Source: Bacillus pumilus (GTDB lineage Bacteria; Bacillota; Bacilli; Bacillales; Bacillaceae). Taken from it: a stretch of DNA of 64,000 bases. The stretch is from positions 930,001 through 994,000 of the forward strand of contig NZ_CP046128.1 of the NCBI RefSeq assembly GCF_038738535.1. Direction: 5' to 3'. Each line of letters opens with the position of its first letter. The first letter of the stretch is position 1. A program made the translations under genes and the position numbers. Positions 53,465-60,860 of this stretch are shown piece by piece. Under the pieces are notes generated by a model that was given only the letters and a program-made list of their open reading frames with translations, was not told the DNA's origin and made no database searches.

Positions 53465-54544
53465 TTACTCATTTTCTTGCTGGAACTTTTTCATAAAGTC
53501 CGCAAGCTTTTGGCAGTCTTCAATCGATACCGCATTGTAAATAGATGCTCTGCATCCACCGACAGAACGATGGCCGGCAAGTCCAACCATTTGTTCCTGC
53601 TTTGCTTTCTCTACAAAGGAAGCAGTGAGCGAATCATCACGAAGGGTAAACGTGACATTCATATGCGAACGGCTGTCAGTGCGTGCGTGTCCTTTGTAAA
53701 AACCACCGCTTTGATCAATTGTGTCGTAGAGAATGCCTGCTTTTTGTTCATTGCGTTTTTCCGCTGCTTCTACGCCGCCAGCCTGTTTGACATGCTCAAG
53801 GACAAGAGACAGCATATAAATCGCAAAAGTCGGTGGTGTGTGATAAAGAGAGTTGGCTTTTGCGTGTGTTGAATATTTTAATATTTTCGGTGTGCTGCTT
53901 TTCTCTTTCTCTAATAAACGTTTGCGCGCGATCACAATCGTGATACCAGAAGGCCCTAAGTTTTTTTGTGCCCCAGCATAAATGAAATCAAATTGAGAAA
54001 CCTCGATTTTTTTGCTGAGAATATCACTGGACATATCTGCAATGAGCGGCAATGACGTGTCTGGGAACGTTATCCATTGAGTGCCGAAAATCGTATTGTT
54101 TGATGTGATGTGTAAGTAAGCGCCATCTGTTAAACCGGAGGCATCTACTTCTGGAATATACGAGTAGTTGTCGTCTTCACTTGAAGCAAACACAGATGTT
54201 TCACCAAACCCTTTTGCTTCTGATAATGCTTTTTCTGACCAAGCGCCTGTTTGAATGAAATGAGCCGTTTCGCCTTCATGTAAGAAGTTCATAGGAATCA
54301 TCGCAAATTGAAGACTAGCTCCGCCCTGTAAAAAGAGGACTTCGTAATCTTCAGGAATATCCATCAGTTCCACCAACAGTGCTTTTGCCTTATTATGGAC
54401 TTCTTCATATTCACCGCTGCGATGAGACAGCTCCATCACAGACATCCCAGTTTGTTTAAAATCAACAAGTTCTTCCTGTGCTTTTTGAAGCACTTCTAGC
54501 GGCAGTGCCGCCGGACCAGCATTAAAATTCGTCGTTCGCTTCAT
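53465..54544 (-). CDS. serC: Phosphoserine aminotransferase
   Basis: PLP enzyme converting 3-phosphohydroxypyruvate to O-phosphoserine in serine synthesis. 359 residues. N-terminal NFNAGPAALPLEVLQKAQEE, GGASLQFAMIPMN, PLIADMSSDILSK (PLP Asp region), the Schiff-base lysine in FIYAGAQKNLGPSG and the C-terminal GLAGHRSVGGCRASIYNAV. ATG 54544 follows AGGGAGAG; the GTG one codon earlier is less likely. Confidence 0.95.
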   Translation of the reverse strand: MKRTTNFNAGPAALPLEVLQKAQEELVDFKQTGMSVMELSHRSGEYEEVHNKAKALLVELMDIPEDYEVLFLQGGASLQFAMIPMNFLHEGETAHFIQTGAWSEKALSEAKGFGETSVFASSEDDNYSYIPEVDASGLTDGAYLHITSNNTIFGTQWITFPDTSLPLIADMSSDILSKKIEVSQFDFIYAGAQKNLGPSGITIVIARKRLLEKEKSSTPKILKYSTHAKANSLYHTPPTFAIYMLSLVLEHVKQAGGVEAAEKRNEQKAGILYDTIDQSGGFYKGHARTDSRSHMNVTFTLRDDSLTASFVEKAKQEQMVGLAGHRSVGGCRASIYNAVSIEDCQKLADFMKKFQQENE

Positions 54545-54694
54545 CACAATCTCTCCCTATTTCTCGCGTTAATGGATCAAAAGATAAAACCATCCTATCA
54601 CAAATTTGAAGCAATTGGTCAAAAAATTTGAATCGTTCTAAATATCTTACTATTAAGAGATGGAGGGGATAAAAAGGGGGTAGAAATAAGAAAA

Positions 54695-54716
54695 ACCTCA
54701 TCTATTAAGATGAGGT
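54695..54716 (-). terminator. Terminator overlapping the end of hit
   Basis: ACCTCATCT/AGATGAGGT straddles the hit stop codon, followed on the minus strand by TTTTTC. Confidence 0.82.
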
Positions 54717-55133
54717 AAGCCGCGTGTGGATGGCAGAAGAAATATCTTTTAAATCCTCTGACGTGTATTGCTCTTGATGTGATTTCCATACGGCACCAAA
54801 GCCATCGCCTTTTCCGTAGCGCGGAATGATATGCATATGGTAATGGAACACAGATTGTCCGGCTTTTTCGCCGTTGTTGTTCAGAAGGTTTAACCCAATT
54901 GGTTCAAATTCCTGTTTGATTGCTCTTGCAATTTTCGGAATCGCTTGGAAGTAGTGATTAGACACTTCTGGTGTCATCTCATAGATATTTTCTTTATGTA
55001 TTTTCGGGATTACAAGGGTATGTCCTTTTGTTACTTGGCTAATATCTAGAAAAGCCAATACATGCTCGTCTTCATATACTTTTGCACATGGAATGTCTCC
55101 ATCAATGATCTTGCAAAAAATACAATTGCTCAC
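54705..55133 (-). CDS. hit: HIT-family nucleotide-binding protein
   Basis: Histidine-triad hydrolase/transferase of 142 residues. Zinc Cys pair CIFCKIIDG, LLNNNGEKAGQSVFHYHMHI and the triad HYHMHIIPR. Likely cleaves adenosine 5'-phosphoramidate-type substrates. GTG 55133 follows AAGGAGTG. Divergent from ecsA across a long gap, as in B. subtilis (yhaE). Confidence 0.93.
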   Translation of the reverse strand: MSNCIFCKIIDGDIPCAKVYEDEHVLAFLDISQVTKGHTLVIPKIHKENIYEMTPEVSNHYFQAIPKIARAIKQEFEPIGLNLLNNNGEKAGQSVFHYHMHIIPRYGKGDGFGAVWKSHQEQYTSEDLKDISSAIHTRLTSS

Positions 55134-55193
55134 ATTATGTCACTCCTTATTCATTTTCCTTCATCGTATCACAAAAAGAAGCAAAAAAGAAAA

Positions 55194-55227
55194 CAGGACA
55201 AGCGAACTCCTTTGGTCGCTCATCCTG
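55194..55227 (-). terminator. Orphan terminator-like hairpin upstream of hit
   Basis: CAGGA-CA-AGCGA/TCGCT-CA-TCCTG with a T-rich tract on the minus strand. It would end leftward transcription coming from 55.3-55.6 kb, where no gene is seen. A second hairpin, GAATTCTCTATTT/AAATAAAGAATTC (55272-55301), lies next to it. The rest of 55134-55619 shows no credible gene on either strand. Confidence 0.55.
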
Positions 55228-55619
55228 CTCCTGCAGAAGAAATGCTGATGCTTTCATTCGATATGCCTTTTGAATTCTCTATTTACTGAAATAAAGAATT
55301 CATATGCCTGCTATTTCTGCCGTAAACACCTCATTTGACGTTTTGGTTTGTCGTATACATATTGTATAGGACACAAAAATCAAGAATCAGTGAAGCAAAA
55401 CAGAAGCTAAGGTTTTTAGATGAAAAACCAACTTGTCATGCGGTTCTTTGCCTTTAACAAACACCTCATTTACTTATTGGTCATCAAGTTCATTTCTTCT
55501 ACATACATTATGATGACCAAAGCGCCTATTTTTTATTCATGCCCGGTTATAGGTAAACATTTCAAATTACCTTTCGTTTTTGTTACTATAAAGGAAAAAA
55601 GAAAGAAAGGAACGAATTC

Positions 55620-56360
55620 ATGTCCCTTCTCACTGTAAAAGATGTAACGGGTGGATATACGAAGAATCCCGTTCTAAAAAATATCTCATTTGAATTAGAA
55701 AGAAATCAAATCGTCGGTCTCATCGGCTTAAACGGGGCGGGGAAAAGCACAACCATTCGCCATATCATCGGGCTCATGAAACCGCATAAAGGTGTCATTG
55801 AATTGAATGGACGAACTCTTCAAGACGATCAAGAGGCGTATCGTTCGCAATTTACGTTTATTCCAGAAACACCTGTATTATATGAAGAATTAACCTTAAA
55901 AGAGCATTTAGAGCTGACAGCGATGGCTTACGGTCTGTCAAAGGAACAATTAGATGAACGTCTGCCGTCATTGCTGAAAGAATTTCGAATGGAGAAACGT
56001 TTGAAATGGTTTCCTGCTCATTTTTCAAAAGGAATGAAGCAGAAGGTCATGATTATGTGTGCATTCCTTGTTGAACCAGAACTGTATATCATTGATGAAC
56101 CGTTTTTAGGGCTTGATCCTCTTGCGATTAATGCACTTCTTGAACGGATGAATGCTGCGAAGAAAAACGGCGCAAGTGTCCTGATGTCGACGCATATTTT
56201 GGCGACAGCTGAGCGCTATTGTGATTCCTTTATTATTTTGCATGAAGGGGAAATCAGAGCGAAAGGAACACTGACAGAGCTGAGAGAACAGTTCAATATG
56301 AGAGATGCGACACTCGATGATCTTTATTTGGAATTAACAAAGGAAGAAAGCTATGAGTAA
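55620..56360 (+). CDS. ecsA: ABC transporter ATPase EcsA
   Basis: ATP-binding subunit of the EcsAB transporter, which affects secretion, intramembrane proteolysis (RasP) and competence. Walker A GLNGAGKSTT (about 38), signature FSKGMKQKVMIM, Walker B LYIIDEPFLGLDP and the H-loop STHILATAERY. 246 residues. ATG after GAAAGGAACG. Overlaps ecsB by eight bases. Confidence 0.94.
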   Translation: MSLLTVKDVTGGYTKNPVLKNISFELERNQIVGLIGLNGAGKSTTIRHIIGLMKPHKGVIELNGRTLQDDQEAYRSQFTFIPETPVLYEELTLKEHLELTAMAYGLSKEQLDERLPSLLKEFRMEKRLKWFPAHFSKGMKQKVMIMCAFLVEPELYIIDEPFLGLDPLAINALLERMNAAKKNGASVLMSTHILATAERYCDSFIILHEGEIRAKGTLTELREQFNMRDATLDDLYLELTKEESYE

Positions 56361-57573
56361 AATGACGCAAACCATTTGGAAATCCCGATTAGAGGAACAC
56401 ATGCAAGATACAAGAAAATATTTAAAATACATGTTCAATGATCATCTTGTCATTGTGCTCATTTTTTTCCTTGCAGGCGGAGCGAGCTGGTATAGTAACT
56501 GGCTCAAACAGATTCCGGCTCACTTCCCATCCTACTGGGTCATGGCAGTTGTTTTTTCATTGGTGCTGACAAGCTCTTACGTGCGTACGTTGATCAAAGA
56601 AGCAGATCTCGTGTTTTTGCTTCCTTTGGAAGGGAAGATGGAGCCTTATTTAAAACAAGCTTTTAATTTTAGCTTCATTTCTCAGCTGTTTCCTCTTATT
56701 GCCGTATCCATTGTTGCACTTCCGCTTTATTCTGCGGTGTCTTCAGGCGGCCTCAAGATGTATGTGCTGATATTGGCGCAAATGATTTTGATCAAGGGCT
56801 TGAATACAGCAATTCAATGGAGGATCACTTATTTTCAAGGAAAACAGATCAGATGGCTTGATGCAGTCCTTCGTTTTCTATTGAATATGATTTTGATCTA
56901 TACCGTTTTACAGGCATCCTATGCAATCGCAATCGTTTTTTATCTGATCTATAGTGTCTATCTCGTTTACTTAACCAATGCAGTAAAAAAACAGCCTTTT
57001 CAATGGGAATTGCATATTTCTGACGAATTAAAACGAAAACAGCGTTTTTATCGTTTGGCCAATTTATTTACAGATGTGCCTCATTTAAAGAAACAGGTGA
57101 AAAGAAGAGCATACATGGACTGGCTTTTGCAGTTTGTTCCGTATGACCAGCGTAAAACTTTTTCTTACATGTATGTGAGGGCGTTTTTACGTTCAAATGA
57201 CTATTTTGGTCTCGTGTTTAGGCTAACCGCCGTGTTTGTGCTGATTATTTTGTATACAGGTGCAGCAGGCTGGGTGGGTGCGCTGCTTGTCTTGTTCACC
57301 GTGTTTATCACAGGTGTACAGCTTATGCCGTTAACGAAGCACTTTGCCCATCTTTCATTACAGGCACTTTATCCAGTTGCTCATCAAGAAAAGGATCGGA
57401 GCTTTTTTGTTCTCGTTCGTAATGTGCTTATTATTCAATCGATATTGCTGAGCTGTGCAGTACTCCCGGCAGGAGGATGGCAGGGAAGTGGACTTGCCCT
57501 TCTGATTTCGCTGGCATTTGTGCTTGTCCTCTTCAAGCCTTACGTACTCAGTCGATTAAAAAAGATGAGATAA
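56353..57573 (+). CDS. ecsB: ABC transporter permease EcsB
   Basis: Membrane partner of EcsA, 406 residues with about six to eight helices in two clusters (LVIVLIFFLAGGASWYSNWL; LFRLTAVFVLIILYTGAAGW). No other motif. The stop is followed 53 bases on by ecsC. Length agrees with B. subtilis EcsB (408). Confidence 0.93.
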   Translation: MSKMTQTIWKSRLEEHMQDTRKYLKYMFNDHLVIVLIFFLAGGASWYSNWLKQIPAHFPSYWVMAVVFSLVLTSSYVRTLIKEADLVFLLPLEGKMEPYLKQAFNFSFISQLFPLIAVSIVALPLYSAVSSGGLKMYVLILAQMILIKGLNTAIQWRITYFQGKQIRWLDAVLRFLLNMILIYTVLQASYAIAIVFYLIYSVYLVYLTNAVKKQPFQWELHISDELKRKQRFYRLANLFTDVPHLKKQVKRRAYMDWLLQFVPYDQRKTFSYMYVRAFLRSNDYFGLVFRLTAVFVLIILYTGAAGWVGALLVLFTVFITGVQLMPLTKHFAHLSLQALYPVAHQEKDRSFFVLVRNVLIIQSILLSCAVLPAGGWQGSGLALLISLAFVLVLFKPYVLSRLKKMR

Positions 57574-57626
57574 GCGGAGATATGTTTCTGACAGCGAGCG
57601 TATGATGACATCAAGGAGGGGACCGG

Positions 57627-58334
57627 ATGAATGCAGCTGAACGGGAGTTGTATGAAGAAGCCATTCTTTTTCAAACGCATTTTTTAAGAAAACCTTCAAA
57701 GATCGAACGGTTTTCAAAAGGAGTTCAGCAGCAGGTGAACCGCCGAATCCCTGCTCGATTTCATCAAGTCATCACAAGTGCGGTCAAAACAATGGTTGAA
57801 TCCACCGTATCAGGATCGCACTTCACTTCATTTTCGGTGATTGATGAGCAATTATCTATCATCGAGCGAAATGAACTGGCAAAGGAGAAAGTGAAGTACT
57901 ATCAAAAGGCAGCTGCGATCGAAGGAATTGGAACAGGTGCAGGTGGTATATTGCTCGGTATGGCAGACTTTCCGCTGCTGCTTAGCATTAAGATGAAATG
58001 TCTTTATGAGCTGGCATGTATTTATGGCTTTGATTTGTCTCAAAAAGAGGAAAGACTCTTTTTGCTCTGTATATTTCAACTCGCCTTTTCCGGCAGTGCA
58101 CATCGTCAAAAAATGATGTACATCATAGATGATTGGGAAACGAACCGCGAGGAAATGGATTGGTACAGCTTTCAGCAGGAGTATCGAGATTACATTGACC
58201 TAGTGAAGCTATTTCAATTAATGCCGATCGTCGGAGCCGCTGTTGGCGGTGTGGCAAATCATCAGCTGACAGGACAGCTCGGAGATGTCGCTCGTCATGT
58301 GTTTCACTTACGAGTGTTGAAAGAAGTGAAATAG
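57627..58334 (+). CDS. ecsC: EcsC-family protein
   Basis: A 235-residue protein with the EcsC family core: IGTGAGGILLGMADFPLLLS (Gly-rich amphipathic stretch) and LMPIVGAAVGGVANHQLTGQ near the C-terminus. Peripheral or membrane-associated. Its role in the ecs operon is not established. ATG after AAGGAGGGG. Confidence 0.9.
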   Translation: MNAAERELYEEAILFQTHFLRKPSKIERFSKGVQQQVNRRIPARFHQVITSAVKTMVESTVSGSHFTSFSVIDEQLSIIERNELAKEKVKYYQKAAAIEGIGTGAGGILLGMADFPLLLSIKMKCLYELACIYGFDLSQKEERLFLLCIFQLAFSGSAHRQKMMYIIDDWETNREEMDWYSFQQEYRDYIDLVKLFQLMPIVGAAVGGVANHQLTGQLGDVARHVFHLRVLKEVK

Positions 58335-58337
58335 AAA

Positions 58338-58357
58338 AGCCGCTGGTGACAGCGGCA
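58338..58357 (+). repeat. Terminator stem, left copy
   Basis: AAGCCGCT-GGTGAC-AGCGGC directly after ecsC. A near-identical stem (GGCGAC loop) recurs at 58533-58560 with a T7 tail. The left copy has no T-tract, as if cut off by the element that follows. Confidence 0.65.
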
Positions 58358-58359
58358 TC

Positions 58360-58478
58360 AGCGTGTAGACAAACCCTCGCATTCGTTGTCAGGTCTGCGT
58401 TCCGGTACTCACGAATGTTCAATTCGCTCCGCTCCGGTACTCGTCCTTCCTAGACTTCAAAGGTTTTCTATCACACTG
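58360..58478. repeat. MITE-like 119-bp intergenic repeat
   Basis: The ends are imperfect inverted repeats: CAGCGTGTAGACAAACC at the left and, read inward from the right, CAGTGTGATAGAAAACC. Inside are GC-rich segments, a CATTCGT/ACGAATG pair and two direct copies of TCCGGTACTC. It has no coding potential. It looks like a dispersed Bacillus repeat; copy number cannot be checked here, and no target duplication is obvious. Confidence 0.5.
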
Positions 58479-58485
58479 AAAAGAA

Positions 58486-58524
58486 GACAAAGGGCTAAAA
58501 TAAAAATCATTTTAGCCCTTTGTC
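58486..58524. terminator. Perfect 16-bp hairpin downstream of the repeat
   Basis: GACAAAGGGCTAAAAT/ATTTTAGCCCTTTGTC with a seven-base loop. Very stable; no T-run directly after, so it may act as a processing or roadblock structure as well as a terminator. Confidence 0.65.
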
Positions 58525-58532
58525 AATAATCT

Positions 58533-58560
58533 AAAGCCGCTGGCGACAGCGGCTTTTTTT
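58533..58560. terminator. Terminator between ecs region and yhaA
   Basis: AAAGCCGCT-GGCGAC-AGCGGCTTT followed by Ts; second copy of the stem at 58338-58357. Confidence 0.85.
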
Positions 58561-59747
58561 CATTCATCGTAGGAAAGGACGGCACGGGCGAGTACCTTTG
58601 CTGCGACAGGCATTGCTTTTTCGTTGATATCAAATTTTGGGTGATGATGGGGATACACGTCTTGGCTGTTTTCAGGCATGGCGCCTGTGTAAAAGAAGGT
58701 ACCAGGGACATGCTGAAGGTAGTAAGCAAAATCTTCTCCACCCATTTGGGTTTCCGCTTCTTTTACTTCTGTGACACCTTCTGTCTGTTTTGCGATGTCA
58801 GCAATATATTCAGTCGGCTTTGGATGATTTTTGACAGCAGGATATCCTCTCACATATTCATATGTGTAGTCGGCATCATGCATGTTGCACACCCCTTTCA
58901 CGACCTGTTCAATTTCTCGTTCGATGGTGTGTCGTGCACTTTCTTCAAAGGATCGTGCAGTACCAGTTAAAACAGCTGAATCTGCAATGACGTTAAAAGC
59001 ATTCTCTGCCACAAAACCTCCAACAGATACAACAGCAGAATCAACTGGATTGACTTTACGGGCAACGACTTGCTGCAGGTTTGCGACGATTTGTGAACCG
59101 ATGAGTACAGCATCTTTCGTTAAGTGAGGCTGGGCGCCGTGTCCGCCTTTCCCCTGAACTCGAATAGAGAAGCGGTCGGCGGCTGCCATAAAGTTCCCGC
59201 TTTTATAAAGAACGGTGCCACAAGGCTCTGGAGACCAAAGGTGCGTACCGAATATGACATCGACACCGTCTAAGCAGCCGTCTTCAATCATTGGTTTTGC
59301 ACCGCCTGGCGCATATTCTTCTGCGTGCTGATGAATGAGGACGATTTTCCCTTTTAATTGATCGCGGTGCTCATTCAAGATTTTCGCTAAGACAAGTAGT
59401 GTCGCTGTGTGCCCATCGTGCCCGCATGCATGCATCACACCTGGCTTTGTTGATTTGTAAGGCACTTCCTTTTCATCATGGATGGGAAGTGCATCAAAAT
59501 CAGCCCTGAGGGCAATCGTCGGCCCCGGAGAAGCTCCTTCGATAAAGGCGAGTACACCATGGCCGCCCACCTGTGTGCATGTTGGTATATGTAATGTGTC
59601 ATAGTAGTTGGCGATGAAAGCGGCTGTTTCTTCTTCCTGGAAAGAAAGTTCAGGATTCATGTGGAGATGGCGTCTAATTTCAACCATTTCCTCATAATGT
59701 TCATCAAGACGTTCATTAATGCTTTTTTGTAAAGTGGATATTGTCAT
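58560..59747 (-). CDS. yhaA: M20D-family amidohydrolase YhaA
   Basis: Zinc-dependent amidohydrolase/aminoacylase of 395 residues. RRHLHMNPELSFQEEET opens the fold; metal ligands are in MHACGHDGHTATLL and HQHAEEYAPGG, and TQMGGEDFAYYLQHVPG closes it. Cytosolic. Probably deacylates N-acyl amino acids or related amides. ATG 59747 is 11 bases after AAGGAGG; the longer frame begins inside that site. Confidence 0.88.
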   Translation of the reverse strand: MTISTLQKSINERLDEHYEEMVEIRRHLHMNPELSFQEEETAAFIANYYDTLHIPTCTQVGGHGVLAFIEGASPGPTIALRADFDALPIHDEKEVPYKSTKPGVMHACGHDGHTATLLVLAKILNEHRDQLKGKIVLIHQHAEEYAPGGAKPMIEDGCLDGVDVIFGTHLWSPEPCGTVLYKSGNFMAAADRFSIRVQGKGGHGAQPHLTKDAVLIGSQIVANLQQVVARKVNPVDSAVVSVGGFVAENAFNVIADSAVLTGTARSFEESARHTIEREIEQVVKGVCNMHDADYTYEYVRGYPAVKNHPKPTEYIADIAKQTEGVTEVKEAETQMGGEDFAYYLQHVPGTFFYTGAMPENSQDVYPHHHPKFDINEKAMPVAAKVLARAVLSYDE

Positions 59748-59895
59748 TGAGTCGAAAACCTCCTTCATGCTCTTTTACTGATTGTATGGTAATTGTTAGA
59801 ATCTTTCAACAGAAGAGGATTTCGCATGCTGCATCAAAAGGTCATTTTACATAAAAGTCGAAGTTGATATGAAGCGGGGAAAGGGAGGAATCGTG

Positions 59896-60183
59896 TTGGG
59901 AAGCTGTCCAAATTGTTCAAAAGCATTTTCTTTCGTTGAAAAGTTTCATCTATCACATACGAAAATGATGATGTGTCCAAGCTGTCGTCATCAAGTCAAA
60001 GAAACCTTTGTCTCCAAGATGAGTTTTTTCATGATCTGCTTGATTCCGCTATTGGTGATGCTCATTCAATTGAAAGGTGCTTCACCTATGTTGAAGTGGC
60101 CGATCTTATTAGGATGGATACTATTGAATTTCTATGTGCTTCAGCCGATCATTCATCGGTACGAGCTGACATCACGACGATAA
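59896..60183 (+). CDS. CXXC-20-CXXC zinc-ribbon membrane protein
   Basis: A 95-residue protein: an N-terminal zinc ribbon with CPNC and CPSC about 19 residues apart (cxxc_20_cxxc family), then two helices (MSFFMICLIPLLVMLIQL; WPILLGWILLNFYVLQPII). TTG 59896 is seven bases after GGAGG; GTG 59893 is an alternative. It occupies the interval where B. subtilis has yhfA and yhgB. Function unknown. Confidence 0.72.
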   Translation: MGSCPNCSKAFSFVEKFHLSHTKMMMCPSCRHQVKETFVSKMSFFMICLIPLLVMLIQLKGASPMLKWPILLGWILLNFYVLQPIIHRYELTSRR

Positions 60184-60187
60184 AATG

Positions 60188-60213
60188 AAAAGCCCAGCTA
60201 TTGGGCTTTTTTT
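60188..60213 (+). terminator. Terminator of the zinc-ribbon gene
   Basis: AAAAGCCCA-GCTA-TTGGGCTTTT followed by TTT. Confidence 0.9.
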
Positions 60214-60224
60214 CATGAAAAAAA

Positions 60225-60246
60225 GAAGTGCTGCTTTCAGCACTTC
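60225..60246 (-). terminator. Terminator of hmoB
   Basis: GAAGTGCTG-CTTT-CAGCACTTC followed on the minus strand by TTTTTTTC, directly after the hmoB stop. Confidence 0.9.
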
Positions 60247-60247
60247 C

Positions 60248-60733
60248 TTAATTGTCTGTAACGGCATGATAGGATGTGAGAAAAGCAGGACGAGAGAAGA
60301 TGGAGCCAGTATCCTCATTTGGCTGAAAGAACGCTTCTGATTCTTGAAAGTCTTCAAATAAGTCCTCTGATTCCCAAAGTGTCATAATCAAATACACTTC
60401 TTCATCTTTTTTCGGTCTTAACACTCGAAGAGCCTGGAAGCCCCGCTGATGTTCTGAGATGTTCGTCTTCTTCTGAAAAGTAGATTCAAAAAGTGCTCTG
60501 CTTTCAAGCTTCACAGGGATATGATTCAAGGTGACGAAGCCAGATTGGACTAGCTCACCTTTCGCATAAATCACATCATAGGCATGAGGGGCTTTAAAAA
60601 CAGTCTCGCCCTCCGTCTCATGGAAAAGAGCTGCTTGTTCTTTTCCGACCATATAAAGCAGATTCTCCTGATCGTGTTTCTTTGCGATTTTATGCAAGAA
60701 ATCTGCTGTTCCATATGTGATATAGACATTCAT
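60248..60733 (-). CDS. hmoB: Heme-degrading monooxygenase HmoB
   Basis: IsdG-like heme oxygenase of 161 residues that opens heme to release iron. The C-terminal antibiotic-biosynthesis-monooxygenase (ABM) domain (about 65-160) contains NISEHQRGFQALRVLRPKKD and LIMTLWESEDLFEDFQESEA, with the N-terminal half a diverged extension as in B. subtilis HmoB (166). ATG after AGGAGGCGG. Close to hemE and pbpF. Confidence 0.88.
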   Translation of the reverse strand: MNVYITYGTADFLHKIAKKHDQENLLYMVGKEQAALFHETEGETVFKAPHAYDVIYAKGELVQSGFVTLNHIPVKLESRALFESTFQKKTNISEHQRGFQALRVLRPKKDEEVYLIMTLWESEDLFEDFQESEAFFQPNEDTGSIFSRPAFLTSYHAVTDN

Positions 60734-60860
60734 CTAAACCGCCTCCTGCTTGATAGTATAACAAAAGAATGATATATAATTCTTTGGTAGTCAATCCATA
60801 AAACATATTATGAAGCAATACATCCCATACTATCCGTATAAAGGAATGAGGTGACCTAAT

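Noticed and set aside
55420..55638. 72-codon plus-strand frame before ecsA
   Set aside because: No SD, ends inside ecsA, composition like intergenic DNA.
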